Positions 8,812-18,006 of a DNA stretch of 64,000 bases are shown here, in pieces (the first letter of the stretch is position 1; each line of letters begins with the position of its first letter). The notes under the pieces were generated by a model, which was not told the origin of the DNA, did not search any database, and saw only the letters and a list, made by a program, of their open reading frames with translations. A program made the position numbers and the translations under genes. Source of the DNA: Bradyrhizobium sp. CB2312 (GTDB taxonomy: Bacteria; Pseudomonadota; Alphaproteobacteria; Rhizobiales; Xanthobacteraceae). Where the stretch lies: the NCBI RefSeq assembly GCF_029714425.1, contig NZ_CP121668.1, positions 1,385,501 to 1,449,500 of the forward strand, written 5' to 3'.

Positions 8812-10374
8812 TTATTTCAAGCCGGCCCGGCGAAAGCCCTCGAGGTAGTGCTCGCGGTCGGCGGCGAGCTTGATCGGCATGAACTCGGCGATCCAGGCCA
8901 GCGACACGTTCGGCTGGGTGCGACGGAGTTCCTCCAGGGCGGCATGGGCGATCCCGGTTTGACCGGCCATGCCCGCGGCCGCGGTCAGCACCCGGTGTGC
9001 GCCGACGAAGTCGCTGCGCTGGCGCAGGGATTCCTGGGCGAGGCGGATGGCTTCCTGATAGTCGCGGCCGAGGAAGCGGGCATAGGCGGCGATGCCGAAA
9101 TAGACGGGGGCATAGGGATCGCGCGGGCTGAGGCGGATCGCCCTGCGTGCCGCCTCGTCGGCCTCCTGCCAACGGCCGCAATAGCCCAAGGCCAGACCAT
9201 AATAGCCCTGTGCCAGCGCAAAATTCGGATTGAGCCGCAGCGCGGTCTCGAATTCGGCGAGCGAGTCGTCGAACCGCCGCGCGAACAGGTTGACGTGGCC
9301 GAGCGCATTATGCGCCCAGGCATCCTCGTCGTCGGCCCGGATCGCGGCCCGCGCCGCGCGCTCGGCAGCGGTGATGGCCCTCGCCATCTCCATCCAGCCC
9401 ATATGCGCAGTGAACATGTAGCTGGTGCCGAGCAGGCCGAGCGCCTTGCCGTAGTTCGGGTCGAGCGCGATGGCCTTTTCGAGCAGCGCCTGCGCCACCA
9501 CATGGTCCTGCCGCGTCACGCGCCAGTAATGCGACAGTGCGCGCATCACGAGGTCCCAGGCGTCCATGCTGTCGGGCGGCTTGCGCTCGGCGCGAAAATT
9601 TTCGGCGGCGTAAAGCTGCGGCTCGATCGCGGCGACGATGGCTTCGGTGATCTCGTCCTGCACGGCGAAGACGTCGGCGAGCTCGCGGTCGTAGCGCTCG
9701 GCCCAGAGATGGCTGCCGGTGGCGACGTCGTTGAGCTGCGCGGTGATGCGGACGCGGTCGCCGCCCCTGCGGACGCTGCCTTCGACGACATAGCGCACGC
9801 CTAACTCTTCGGCGACCTGCCGCAGATGCACCGTGCGGCCCTTGTAGATGAAGGAGGAGTTGCGCGCGATGACGAAGAACCAGCGCAGCTTCGACAGCGC
9901 GGTGATGATGTCCTCGCTGATGCCGTCGGAGAAATAATCCTGCTCGGGCTCGCCGCTCATGTTGGTGAAGGGCAGGACGGCGATCGCGGGACGATCGGGC
10001 AGCGGCAGTCCGGTCGGCGCTGCGGTCGTGGGCGCCGCCAAGGCCGCCGGCTTCGCTGCGTCCGAGTGCTCGGTCACCGCGCCGACGAAGCGCACGCCCT
10101 TGCGTGCGATGGTGCGGATCAGCCGCTGCTCCTCGCCGTTGTCATTGACCGCGCGCCTTGCCGCGTTGATGCGGCTGGTCAGCGTCGATTCCGAGACGAC
10201 GCGGCCGTTCCAGACTGCGTCGAGCAGATTGTCCCGCGTCACCACGCGCTCGCGGTTGCGGACGAGATAAATGAGGAGATCGAACACCTGAGGCTCGAGC
10301 GCGATGAGCGCGTTCGCCCGCCGCAATTCGCGGCGCTCGGGATCGAGCACGAAATCCTCGAACTGAAACGTCAC
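8812..10374 (-). CDS. winged-helix transcriptional regulator with TolB-like domain and TPR repeats
   Basis: 520 residues. Residues 1-100 are an OmpR/CadC-type winged-helix DNA-binding domain (FVLDPERRELRR, then LTSRINAARRAVND). After an Ala/Pro linker, residues 128-265 form the TolB/FlgO-like domain often seen in adenylate-cyclase-linked regulators (IAVLPFTNMS, DGISEDIITALSK). From about 285 to the end come tetratricopeptide-like helices (ALDPNYGKALGLLG, ALRLNPNFALAQGYYG). No membrane segment or cyclase domain is visible. It is divergent from the methyltransferase gene, with 124 bases between, and might control it; the signal it senses is unknown. Confidence 0.88.
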   Translation of the reverse strand: MTFQFEDFVLDPERRELRRANALIALEPQVFDLLIYLVRNRERVVTRDNLLDAVWNGRVVSESTLTSRINAARRAVNDNGEEQRLIRTIARKGVRFVGAVTEHSDAAKPAALAAPTTAAPTGLPLPDRPAIAVLPFTNMSGEPEQDYFSDGISEDIITALSKLRWFFVIARNSSFIYKGRTVHLRQVAEELGVRYVVEGSVRRGGDRVRITAQLNDVATGSHLWAERYDRELADVFAVQDEITEAIVAAIEPQLYAAENFRAERKPPDSMDAWDLVMRALSHYWRVTRQDHVVAQALLEKAIALDPNYGKALGLLGTSYMFTAHMGWMEMARAITAAERAARAAIRADDEDAWAHNALGHVNLFARRFDDSLAEFETALRLNPNFALAQGYYGLALGYCGRWQEADEAARRAIRLSPRDPYAPVYFGIAAYARFLGRDYQEAIRLAQESLRQRSDFVGAHRVLTAAAGMAGQTGIAHAALEELRRTQPNVSLAWIAEFMPIKLAADREHYLEGFRRAGLK

Positions 10375-10498
10375 AATCCCTCCTCGGCTCCCGCGCGGAA
10401 ATCAAGGCGGCCTCAGCGTAAAATAACGCCGCTCTCAAGGCCAGCGATGCGCATGCGCCCTATCGTCCCGGCGTTTTTCAACCCGCAGGAGTTTGCTC

Positions 10499-11332
10499 AT
10501 GTCGACATCCGCCGCACTCAAGCCAGCCACACCCGATCTTGCCGCCGTCAAGCATCGCCAGCACGGCGCCTGGTCGTCCGGCGACTATGCCGTCGTCGGC
10601 ACCACCTTGCAGATCGTCGGCGAGCAGCTCTGTGAGGCACTCGACATACGCGCCGGCAGCAAGGTGCTGGACGTCGCCGCCGGCAACGGCAATGCGACAT
10701 TGGCCGCGGCGCGGCGCTGGTGCGACGTCACATCCACGGACTACGTGCCGGCGCTGCTCAAGCGCGGGCAGGAGCGCGCGGCGGCGGACCATCTGACGGT
10801 CGAATTCCGCGAGGCGGATGCCGAGGCGCTGCCGTTTGCGGACAACAGCTACGACGTCGTGCTCTCGACCTTCGGCGTGATGTTCACGCCGGACCAGGAC
10901 AAGGCGGCATCCGAGCTCGCGAGGGTCTGCAAATCCGGTGGCAAGATCGGCCTCGCCAACTGGACGCCGCAGGGGTTCATCGGCCAGCTGTTCAAGACCA
11001 TCGGCAAGCATGTCGCCCCGCCGGCCGGCGTGAAGTCGCCGGCGCTGTGGGGCACCCCAGCGCGGCTCGAGGAGATGTTCGGCAGCAAGGCTTCCGAGAT
11101 CGTGGCCGAGCCGCGCATGTTCGTGTTCCGCTACCGCTCGCCGGACCACTGGCTCGATGTCTTCAAGTCCTTCTACGGGCCGATGCTGAAGGCGTTCGCC
11201 GCGCTCGACGAGAGCGGCCAGGCCGCGCTGAAGCGCGATCTCTTGGCGCTGCTCGGCGAGTTCAACCATGCTGACGACGGTACGATCGTCGTGCACAGCG
11301 AATATCTGGAAGCGGTCATCACCAAGCGGTGA
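10499..11332 (+). CDS. class I SAM-dependent methyltransferase (UbiE/COQ5-like)
   Basis: 277 residues. Motif I is VLDVAAGNGN at 56-65, followed by the Asp-containing strand (TDYVPALLKR), EADAEALPFADNSYDVV and TFGVMFTPDQ, as in small-molecule methyltransferases. The substrate cannot be told from sequence. The ATG at 10499 has CAGGAG eight bases upstream; the frame also begins at a TTG six bases earlier, which is less likely. It is divergent from the winged-helix/TPR regulator and ends in front of a strong hairpin. Confidence 0.9.
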   Translation: MSTSAALKPATPDLAAVKHRQHGAWSSGDYAVVGTTLQIVGEQLCEALDIRAGSKVLDVAAGNGNATLAAARRWCDVTSTDYVPALLKRGQERAAADHLTVEFREADAEALPFADNSYDVVLSTFGVMFTPDQDKAASELARVCKSGGKIGLANWTPQGFIGQLFKTIGKHVAPPAGVKSPALWGTPARLEEMFGSKASEIVAEPRMFVFRYRSPDHWLDVFKSFYGPMLKAFAALDESGQAALKRDLLALLGEFNHADDGTIVVHSEYLEAVITKR

Positions 11333-11341
11333 AATCCGGCG

Positions 11342-11372
11342 CGATCAGGCCGGATCAACTCCGGCCTGATCG
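11342..11372 (+). terminator. hairpin after the methyltransferase gene
   Basis: A perfect 13-base inverted repeat, CGATCAGGCCGGA (11342-11354) and its complement (11360-11372), with a 5-base loop, begins 10 bases after the stop. There is no T-run behind it, so termination would be partial or Rho-assisted. Confidence 0.6.
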
Positions 11373-11383
11373 TCGCCCTTGGC

Positions 11384-11486
11384 TAAAGCATGATCCGGAA
11401 AAGTGCGAAGCGGTTTTCCGGAAAGATCATGCGGAAACAACAACCTAAAGCGCGATGACGATTCATCCAAATCTCATCGCGCTTTA
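11384..11486. repeat. two-hairpin intergenic repeat, family F
   Basis: Two inverted repeats in tandem. The first pairs GCATGATCCGGAAAA with TTTTCCGGAAAGATCATGC, allowing a 3-base bulge; the second pairs TAAAGCGCGATGA (11446 onward) with TCATCGCGCTTTA ending at 11486. I recall this double hairpin as widespread between genes in bradyrhizobia. Its last bases supply the TAA stop codon of yihY on the minus strand. Confidence 0.85.
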
Positions 11487-12614
11487 GAATGGTGCGGTGG
11501 CGCCGACCGTGTCGGCCGAGACCGCCTCGCGGCTGCCGAGCGGCTTGGGGCGACCGGTCGTCGTGTCGCGCAGGGTCTGCCGCTCGATCTCCGAGTTCAG
11601 CTCGGCGCCGAACATGATGACGATCGCCGACATCCACATCCACATCATCAAGCCGATTGCTGCGCCAAGCGAGCCGTAGGTCGCGTTGTAGTTGGCGAAG
11701 GATGAGAGATACCAGGACAGCAGCGACGAGCCCGCGATCCAGAGAATGGCGGCGATCAGCGCGCCGGGGCTCAGCCATTGCCAGCGCGGCGCATCGCGGC
11801 TTGGCGCGTAGCGGTAGAGGATGGCGAGCGCGACCATGAGAATCAGGAACAGCAGCGGCCAGCGTGCCAGCGCGACGATCAGCTTGCTCTCGGGGGCGAT
11901 GCCGAGATGATCGAGCGCGAGCGGGAAGGCGACGACGGTGCCGACCATCACAAGGAGCGCGAGAATGCCGCCGACCGTGAAGGCCAGGGACACCAGGTTC
12001 AGCTTGATGAAGCTGCGCTTCTCCCGCTCCTCATAGGCGACGTTGAGCGCGTCGAAGATCGCCTTGACCCCGGCATTGGCGCTCCAGATCGCGAGCACGA
12101 GGCCGAACAGGAAGGTGGCGCCGAGCGCCGTATTGCCCTTCGACACCACGCGCCCGACCTGTTCCTCGACGATCTCAAACGTGCCCTGGGGCAGCATCAT
12201 TGCCAGCTTCTGGAGATTGTCGCTGATGGTGGCGGGATCGGCGAACAGTCCGTAGGACGAGACCAGCGCGGTGACGGCCGGAAAGATCGCGAGCAGTCCG
12301 AAGAACACGACGCCGCCGGCGGTGGCGAGCAGGCGATCGTCGTCGATGCGCTGATAGGTGCGCCAGAAGATGTCCTTCCAGCCGGCCCAGGGGATCGCGA
12401 ACGGGCTTTTCGAGCGGCGGCCGTGGCCGGGCTGCGCCGCCGCGCCGGCCGGGCTGGTTTCCGGCGAGTTCGCCTCGCTGTTGCGATGGTCCGGCGGAGG
12501 TCCGGCCCGGGCAAGGCCGGAGTCCTGGAAATAGCGTTCGGCGGTCAGCACGAACACGGCCGTGGCGGCGATCAGCAGCCAGGAATCGAGCTGGTCCGTG
12601 CGCCGCACCTGCAT
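11484..12614 (-). CDS. YihY/BrkB-family inner-membrane protein
   Basis: 376 residues with about seven hydrophobic segments. The family stretch GGVVFFGLLAIFPAVTALVSSYGLF, split here across two motifs (GGVVFFGLLAIFPAV and ALVSSYGLF), and LSSFANYNATYGSLGAAIG near the C-terminus are characteristic. The family was once called ribonuclease BN by mistake; its function is unknown. The N-terminal 75 residues hold one extra hydrophobic stretch and a Pro/Ser-rich cytoplasmic linker. Its ATG is one base after the stop of the holin-like gene, so translation is probably coupled. The stop codon lies inside the family F repeat. Confidence 0.9.
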   Translation of the reverse strand: MQVRRTDQLDSWLLIAATAVFVLTAERYFQDSGLARAGPPPDHRNSEANSPETSPAGAAAQPGHGRRSKSPFAIPWAGWKDIFWRTYQRIDDDRLLATAGGVVFFGLLAIFPAVTALVSSYGLFADPATISDNLQKLAMMLPQGTFEIVEEQVGRVVSKGNTALGATFLFGLVLAIWSANAGVKAIFDALNVAYEEREKRSFIKLNLVSLAFTVGGILALLVMVGTVVAFPLALDHLGIAPESKLIVALARWPLLFLILMVALAILYRYAPSRDAPRWQWLSPGALIAAILWIAGSSLLSWYLSSFANYNATYGSLGAAIGLMMWMWMSAIVIMFGAELNSEIERQTLRDTTTGRPKPLGSREAVSADTVGATAPF

Positions 12615-12615
12615 C

Positions 12616-13200
12616 TCAAGCGTCCAGTCTGGGACGGTTGCGCCTGCGGCGTGCAGCCGTGACGCCCAGCAGACCGATTGCTGCGAGCATCAGGCCAACC
12701 TGCACGGGGCGGTTGGCGCCCGCCGGCCGACGGCCGCCATGGCCGCGCTCGCCCGGCGCGAGCGGCGCCAGGGGAATCGTCGTGGCCACCTCCTTCACTG
12801 CCTGCTTGACCGTTCCGCGCGGGATGCGCGGCGTCGCGATCGCAACCCGCAGCCGGCTCGCAAGCGGCACGATCGGCTTGGCCTTGCGCTTCATCTGAGC
12901 CATCGCGATCCCGGCACAGACTGCGGCGAGCACCAGCAGCACGGCGCCGACGGCACCAAAGCCCCAGAATTGCCCGTGGGTGATCGCGACCCAGCGGTAG
13001 AGGGCGACCAGACCGACGAAAAATGCCGCGACCACGAACAGGCCCGCGACCGCGAACAGCCCGCCGGCCACCGCGTAGGATGTCACCTTGCCGGTTGCGT
13101 GGCTGGTCTGGTCACGCAGATAGGATTGAGCAGCGCGTTTGACGTGATTGAGCTTCAGCGCCATGCCGGCGCGCAGCAGTTCACCCGATGGCGCGAGCAT
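12616..13200 (-). CDS. phage-holin-family-like small membrane protein (DUF1469 type)
   Basis: 194 residues: a short basic N-terminus, two strong membrane segments (about 45-70 and 80-100), a basic loop and a third hydrophobic stretch near the C-terminus before an Arg-rich tail. This fits the 'phage holin family / putative Actinobacterial holin-X' group, which in Proteobacteria is not usually phage-borne and often lies next to YihY or YqjD-type genes. The ATG at 13200 follows GGAGGA; the longer open frame to 13524 overlaps prmB and is rejected. It is coupled to yihY (one base apart). Confidence 0.72.
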   Translation of the reverse strand: MLAPSGELLRAGMALKLNHVKRAAQSYLRDQTSHATGKVTSYAVAGGLFAVAGLFVVAAFFVGLVALYRWVAITHGQFWGFGAVGAVLLVLAAVCAGIAMAQMKRKAKPIVPLASRLRVAIATPRIPRGTVKQAVKEVATTIPLAPLAPGERGHGGRRPAGANRPVQVGLMLAAIGLLGVTAARRRRNRPRLDA

Positions 13201-13289
13201 GCGGACATCCTCCGAGAGCGAGAAATTCGTCGGGGGGTGAACGTGGCGGAATTTGACTTGTTCCGTTGGACGGTGATCGCCGCGACGGA

Positions 13290-14270
13290 TCAGCCGAGGT
13301 CGGCGGCCGAAATCCAGAACACCTCGCCCTCGGATTCCTCGGTGTCGAGCCAGAGCAGCGGCAGTTCCGGAAACGCCTCGTCGACCACCTCGCGGCCGCG
13401 GCCGATCTCGCAGATCAGGCCGCCATTCGCCGTGAGATGATCGGGCGCGTCTTGCAGGATCCGGCGCACCACGTCGAGACCGTCGGCGCCGCCGTCGAAG
13501 GCCAGTTTCGGCTCGGCCCGGCATTCCGGCGGCAATGCCGCCATGCCTTCGGCATCCACGTAAGGCGGATTGGTGATGATGAGGTCATACCTGGCATCGC
13601 CGAGCGGGACGAACAGATCGCCGCGGTGGAGCGTGATGCGGTCATCGAGCCCGTGCTCGCTGACATTGCGCGCGGCGACCTCGAGCGCGCCCTTGGAGAC
13701 GTCGACGGCATCGACCGTGGCATTCGGGAAATGATGCGCGGCGAGGATCGCTAGACAGCCTGAGCCGGTGCAGAGATCGAGCACGCGCTCGACCCCCGTG
13801 GGGTCGTCGATCAGCGAGCCTGGCTCGCCGTCGCCGCCGAAATGCGAATCCAGGAGCTCGCCGATGAAGGACCGCGGAACGATGACGCGCTCGTCGACAT
13901 AGAACGGCATGCCGCGCATGTAGATCTTGTTGACGAGATAAGCCGTCGGCTTGCGTGTGGTGATGCGCTTGTGGATGAGATCGAGCAGCATCTTGCCTTC
14001 CGCCGCGGTGACGCAGGCATGGCCAAAGATCTCGAACTGGTCGGGATGCAGATGCAGCGCCTCGCAGACCAGAAACACGGCCTCGGCGACCGGATCGGTC
14101 GTGCCGTGTGCGAAGGCGAGCTTGGCCTCGGTGAAGCGGCTCACCGCATAGCGGACGAAATCGATCAGCGTGAGCAACTCGCCGCGGCCGACCTTCGCGA
14201 GCTTGGGTGCCGCTTTCGCAAGCTTCGGTGCGGCGCGGCCGCGCGTGGTCTTCTTGGATGCTCTTGCCAT
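13290..14270 (-). CDS. prmB: ribosomal protein L3 glutamine N5-methyltransferase
   Basis: Methylates the glutamine of ribosomal protein uL3 in the large subunit. The SAM site DLCTGSGC is at residues 165-172 and the catalytic NPPY at 234-237. KPTAYLVNKIYMRGMPFYVDERVIVPRS is split between 107 and 134 (PTAYLVNKIYMRG, FYVDERVIVPRS) and is typical of PrmB rather than PrmC. The N-terminus has a basic tail with a twice-repeated APKLAK (14-19 and 21-26). Its ATG overlaps the moaE stop by one base (TGATG), so it is translated with the molybdopterin genes. Confidence 0.95.
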   Translation of the reverse strand: MARASKKTTRGRAAPKLAKAAPKLAKVGRGELLTLIDFVRYAVSRFTEAKLAFAHGTTDPVAEAVFLVCEALHLHPDQFEIFGHACVTAAEGKMLLDLIHKRITTRKPTAYLVNKIYMRGMPFYVDERVIVPRSFIGELLDSHFGGDGEPGSLIDDPTGVERVLDLCTGSGCLAILAAHHFPNATVDAVDVSKGALEVAARNVSEHGLDDRITLHRGDLFVPLGDARYDLIITNPPYVDAEGMAALPPECRAEPKLAFDGGADGLDVVRRILQDAPDHLTANGGLICEIGRGREVVDEAFPELPLLWLDTEESEGEVFWISAADLG

Positions 14271-14737
14271 CAGGATTTGGTCCAGCGTGCGGCAGCCTCG
14301 TCGTCGCGGGCGTGGGCCTCGACCCAGCCGGTCCCGGTGGCGCTCTCTTCCTTCTTCCAGAACGGCGCGCTGGTCTTCAGGTAATCCATCAGGAACTCGG
14401 CCGCTTCGAACGCCGCCCGGCGGTGTTGCGAGGCGGTGAGCACCAACACGATGTTCTGGCCCGGCATGAACCGCCCGACGCGGTGGATGACCGTGACGCC
14501 GTTGAGCGGCCAGCGCGAGATGGCTTCGTCGACGTGGCGCTGGATCTCTTCCTCCGCCATGCCCGGATAATGCTCGAGCGTGAGCGCCGAGATCTTCGAA
14601 CTGTCCTCGTCGGCGCGGCAGATGCCGGAGAAGCTCACGACCGCGCCGATGTCGGTGCGGCTCTTGGTCAGGACCGCGATCTCGCGCGCGATGTCGAAAT
14701 CGTCTTCCTGGATGCGGATGGTGACGGGGCAGGTCAT
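14270..14737 (-). CDS. moaE: molybdopterin synthase catalytic subunit
   Basis: 155 residues. With MoaD it inserts two sulfurs into precursor Z (cPMP) to make molybdopterin. HRVG at 85-88 and the C-terminal DYLKTSAPFWKKE, with the active-site lysines, are visible. It lies 4 bases after moaD and overlaps prmB by one base, within the minus-strand run uvrC to yihY. Confidence 0.96.
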   Translation of the reverse strand: MTCPVTIRIQEDDFDIAREIAVLTKSRTDIGAVVSFSGICRADEDSSKISALTLEHYPGMAEEEIQRHVDEAISRWPLNGVTVIHRVGRFMPGQNIVLVLTASQHRRAAFEAAEFLMDYLKTSAPFWKKEESATGTGWVEAHARDDEAAARWTKS

Positions 14738-14741
14738 GAGC

Positions 14742-14993
14742 CTAGCCGCCGGTCATCGGCGGGAAGAACGCGATCTCGCGGGCGCCGGCGATCGCGGCAT
14801 CCGACTTGACGTGGGCGTGGTCGATCGCGGTGCGGATCACCTTGGGCTTCTCGAAGGCATAGGCGTAGGCCTCGCTTTGGCCGGACAGCCAGGCGATCAG
14901 CTCCTCGACGGTGCGCACGGTCGCGGGTGGCTCGATGGTCTCCTCGGCCTTGCCGATGCGCTCGCGCACCCAGGCAAAGTACTTCACCTTCAT
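14742..14993 (-). CDS. moaD: molybdopterin synthase sulfur carrier subunit
   Basis: 83 residues with a ubiquitin-like fold and the required C-terminal Gly-Gly (FFPPMTGG), which is thiocarboxylated and then donates sulfur within the MoaD-MoaE complex. Its start overlaps the pgsA stop by four bases (ATGA), and moaE follows after four bases, so the three genes are almost certainly one transcript. Confidence 0.95.
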   Translation of the reverse strand: MKVKYFAWVRERIGKAEETIEPPATVRTVEELIAWLSGQSEAYAYAFEKPKVIRTAIDHAHVKSDAAIAGAREIAFFPPMTGG

Positions 14994-15607
14994 GCCTCAT
15001 CCTCCTTGATGAGGTGATGGATGCCGGCGCGGAAATAGTCGTAGCCGGTGTACATGGTCAGCAGCGCCGAGGCCCACAGCAGGACGAGGCCGATCAGCGA
15101 GACCACGGGAACGAGCTCGTCACCGGCCGGGCCTGCGAGCAGGAAGCCGATGGCGACGAGCTGAACGGTGGTCTTCCACTTGGCGAGCTTGGTCACGGGC
15201 ACGCTGACGCGGAGCGCGGCGAGATATTCGCGCAGGCCCGACACCAGGATCTCGCGGCACAGGATCACGATGGCGGCCCACAGCGACCAGCCGTGGATGA
15301 TGCCGTCGGCGGCCAGCATCAGCAGGCAGGAGGCGACCAGCAGCTTGTCGGCGATCGGGTCGAGCATCCGGCCAAACGCCGATTGCTGATTCCAGATCCG
15401 CGCGTAATAGCCGTCGAGATAGTCCGTTACCGCGGCGCCGATGAAGATGGCGACCGCGACCCAGCGCAGCCACAGCGGATAGTCCATGATCGACTGCGCA
15501 TAGATGCATCCGACCACGACCGGGATCGCGGCGATCCGGCCGTAGGTGAGGATGTTGGGGAGGGACATCGCGCGGCTGGTCGTCCCTCGTGTCGTGGCGA
15601 TGTTCAT
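14990..15607 (-). CDS. pgsA: CDP-diacylglycerol-glycerol-3-phosphate 3-phosphatidyltransferase
   Basis: Makes phosphatidylglycerol phosphate at the inner membrane, the committed step to phosphatidylglycerol and cardiolipin. The CDP-alcohol phosphotransferase motif is complete: Asp65-Gly66, Ala69-Arg70, Gly79, Asp83 and Asp87. Hydrophobic segments flank it. I use the ATG at 15607 (MNIATTRG; upstream TAGGA), giving 205 residues. MSLPNIL at 15568 is an alternative; the open frame to 15655 looks spurious. uvrC lies upstream, moaD downstream with a four-base overlap. Confidence 0.94.
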   Translation of the reverse strand: MNIATTRGTTSRAMSLPNILTYGRIAAIPVVVGCIYAQSIMDYPLWLRWVAVAIFIGAAVTDYLDGYYARIWNQQSAFGRMLDPIADKLLVASCLLMLAADGIIHGWSLWAAIVILCREILVSGLREYLAALRVSVPVTKLAKWKTTVQLVAIGFLLAGPAGDELVPVVSLIGLVLLWASALLTMYTGYDYFRAGIHHLIKEDEA

Positions 15608-15700
15608 CCGTCCTACCAATACCGCTGATGGCCTAAGGTCAACCGTCCCTCCCACATGGGGTACGGGATGCGACGACCATATGACCCTGTCCCCTTTAGT

Positions 15701-17761
15701 TCATCCCGGCTGGGGATGGAAATACTCGAAAATCCGGCGGGCACTCTCGGCGCTCACCCCCGGAACCTTGCCGAGATCGGCGATCGAGGCCCGTTCGATC
15801 TCCTTCAAGGTTCCGAAATGATGCAGCAAGGCACGTTTGCGCGACGGGCCGATGCCCGGAATTTCTTGCAAACCGGCCTCGCGGATGTCCTTCTTGCGCA
15901 GCTTGCGGTGCGAGCCGATGACGAAGCGGTGGGCCTCGTCCCGCAGCCGCTGGATGAAATAGAGCACAGGATCGCGCGGCTCGAGCTTGATCGCCTCGCG
16001 CTCCGGCATGAACAGGGTCTCGCGGCCGGCATCCCGGTCCGGCCCCTTGGCGACCGACATCAGCGACACCTGGGTCAGGCCGAGATTGGCGAAGATCTCC
16101 CTGATAGCGTTGAGCTGGCCCCGGCCGCCGTCGATGATGACGAGGTCGGGCCATTGCGGGAAGTCGTCGTCCTTCACCTTGCGGGCGGCGTCCTCGGGCG
16201 GATTAATCAGGCGCTTGAAGCGGCGCTCCAGCACCTCGCGCATCATGGCGTAGTCGTCGCCCGGCGTGAGCCCTTCCGACTTGATGTTGAACTTGCGGTA
16301 CTGGTTCCTCACGAAGCCGTCGGGCCCCGCGACGATCATGGCGCCGACCGCGTTGGTGCCCTGGATGTGGCTGTTGTCATAGACCTCGATGCGTTTGGGC
16401 GCATGCGGCAGGCTCAGCGTGGTCGCCATCGCGTCGAGGAGGCGGCTTTGCGTGGCAGTATCCGCGAGCTTGCGGCCGAGCGCCTCGCGCGCATTGGTCA
16501 GCGCGTGGGCGACGAGCTCCTTCTTCTCGCCGCGCTTGGGTGCGGTGACCTCGACCTTGTGCCCGGCCTTGATCGCCAGCGCGTTGGCGAGCAACTCGCT
16601 CTCCTCGATCTCGTGCGAGAGCAGGATGTTCTTCGGCGGCGGCTTGTCGTCGTAGAACTGGGCGAGGAAGGAGCCCAGCACTTCCTCCGGCGTGAAGGTC
16701 TTCTCCGCGCGCGGGAAATAGGCGCGGTTGCCCCAGTTCTGGCCGGTGCGGAAGAAGAACACCTCGACGCAGGAGAAGCCGCCCTCCTGGTGGATGGCGA
16801 ACACGTCGGCTTCCTCCACGGTGCGCGGATTGATGCCCTGCTGCGACTGGATCGCCGACAGCGCGGCGAGGCGGTCGCGGTAGAGCGCCGCGCGCTCGAA
16901 TTCGAGCTCGCTGGCCGCCTTCTCCATCTCGCCGGCAAGCTCCTGCTTCACCGCATGGCTCTTGCCGGAGAGGAAGTCGGTCGCCTCGCGCACCAGCGTC
17001 GTATAGCCGCCGAAGTCGATCTCGCGGGTGCAGGGACCGGCGCAGCGGCGGATCTGGTAGAGCAGGCAGGGCCGGGTGCGGCTCTCGAAGAAGGAGTCCG
17101 TGCAGGAGCGGATCAGGAACGCGCGCTGAAGCGCGGTGATGGTGCGGTTGACGGCGCCCGCGGAGGCGAACGGGCCGAAATAGCGCCCGGGCCGGGTCTG
17201 CGCGCCGCGATGCTTCAGGATCTGCGGCGCCCAATGGTCGCTGGTGATCAGGATATAGGGAAACGATTTGTCGTCGCGCAGCTGCACGTTGAAGCGCGGC
17301 CGCAGCTGCTTGATTAGGTTGGCTTCCAGCAGCAGCGCCTCGGTCTCGGTGTTGGTCGAGACGATCTCCACGGTCACCGTGGCCGCGATCATGCGCAGGA
17401 TGCGGGCCGGCTGCGGGGCGCTCTGGCGCGCGTAGTTCGACAGGCGTTTTTTGACGTTCTTGGCCTTGCCGACATAGAGCACGTCGGCGTTGGCATTTAG
17501 CATGCGGTAGACACCGGGCGAGGTCGGTGCGAGCCGGACCGCGCGCTCGATGGCCTCATGGCCGGTCGCCAGCGGACCTTCGCCGACCGCGCCGCTCTCT
17601 TCGAGGATGTCAGGCAGCAGCGCATCGTCCTCGTCCTCGCCGCTCGTGGTGGCGGGATCGAGGTCCGGCTGCGTCAGGCTCTCCGGCGGGGCGTCGGTCG
17701 CGGCAAGGCGGGGCGGTTTGCACTCGCGCTCGTCCGGATTATCGGGGGAATCGTGAACCAT
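15701..17761 (-). CDS. uvrC: UvrABC excinuclease subunit C
   Basis: Nuclease that makes both incisions in nucleotide excision repair. At 686 residues it is longer than the usual ~600 because of about 70 acidic, Pro-rich residues at the N-terminus. The GIY-YIG nuclease begins SPGVYRML (81-88) with YVGKAKN at 96-102; the UVR segment follows in the middle, then the RNase H-like domain ([28 protein letters not shown]) and the C-terminal helix-hairpin-helix ([17 protein letters not shown]). It heads the minus-strand run through pgsA, moaDE and prmB. uvrB is at 49.6 kb. Confidence 0.97.
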   Translation of the reverse strand: MVHDSPDNPDERECKPPRLAATDAPPESLTQPDLDPATTSGEDEDDALLPDILEESGAVGEGPLATGHEAIERAVRLAPTSPGVYRMLNANADVLYVGKAKNVKKRLSNYARQSAPQPARILRMIAATVTVEIVSTNTETEALLLEANLIKQLRPRFNVQLRDDKSFPYILITSDHWAPQILKHRGAQTRPGRYFGPFASAGAVNRTITALQRAFLIRSCTDSFFESRTRPCLLYQIRRCAGPCTREIDFGGYTTLVREATDFLSGKSHAVKQELAGEMEKAASELEFERAALYRDRLAALSAIQSQQGINPRTVEEADVFAIHQEGGFSCVEVFFFRTGQNWGNRAYFPRAEKTFTPEEVLGSFLAQFYDDKPPPKNILLSHEIEESELLANALAIKAGHKVEVTAPKRGEKKELVAHALTNAREALGRKLADTATQSRLLDAMATTLSLPHAPKRIEVYDNSHIQGTNAVGAMIVAGPDGFVRNQYRKFNIKSEGLTPGDDYAMMREVLERRFKRLINPPEDAARKVKDDDFPQWPDLVIIDGGRGQLNAIREIFANLGLTQVSLMSVAKGPDRDAGRETLFMPEREAIKLEPRDPVLYFIQRLRDEAHRFVIGSHRKLRKKDIREAGLQEIPGIGPSRKRALLHHFGTLKEIERASIADLGKVPGVSAESARRIFEYFHPQPG

Positions 17762-17853
17762 GGAGCGAATTTAGGCGCTAGGGGGGCCGATTTGAAGTTC
17801 CGGCCATGCCGCACGCACAGGCTGGCGGTGCAGTTCCGGTAACGCTTGCTTAA

Positions 17854-17888
17854 GCCTGTTAACAGCGCGGTAACCCGGCTTAACAGGC
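17854..17888. promoter_or_regulatory. 9-base inverted repeat between uvrC and the outer-membrane gene
   Basis: GCCTGTTAA at 17854-17862 and its complement at 17880-17888 are separated by 17 bases. The right arm overlaps the CtrA-type box. It lies in the divergent region and could be an operator. Confidence 0.4.
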
Positions 17889-17895
17889 CTTTAAC
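17880..17895 (+). promoter_or_regulatory. candidate CtrA-binding box
   Basis: TTAACAGGCCTTTAAC matches the alphaproteobacterial CtrA consensus TTAA-N7-TTAAC exactly. It is 112 bases before the outer-membrane protein start and about 120 bases before uvrC on the other strand. The match is seen; control by CtrA is inferred. Confidence 0.5.
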
Positions 17896-18006
17896 TTAAA
17901 ACTCTCGATAAATCCTACGCGAAAAAGTCGTGGTTCCGTAACCATGCGGTGGTCTCGCGCGGCGGCGCGGCATCGCGGGCGACGGCAGTTGTGTTGGAGA
18001 GTACCG

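Noticed and set aside
12616..13524. 302-residue version of the holin-like protein
   Set aside because: The additional 108 residues overlap prmB and are Arg-rich; the ATG at 13200 has a strong ribosome site.
15656..17317. 553-codon open frame antisense to uvrC
   Set aside because: Same reason: a GC-bias shadow. uvrC shows all expected domains.
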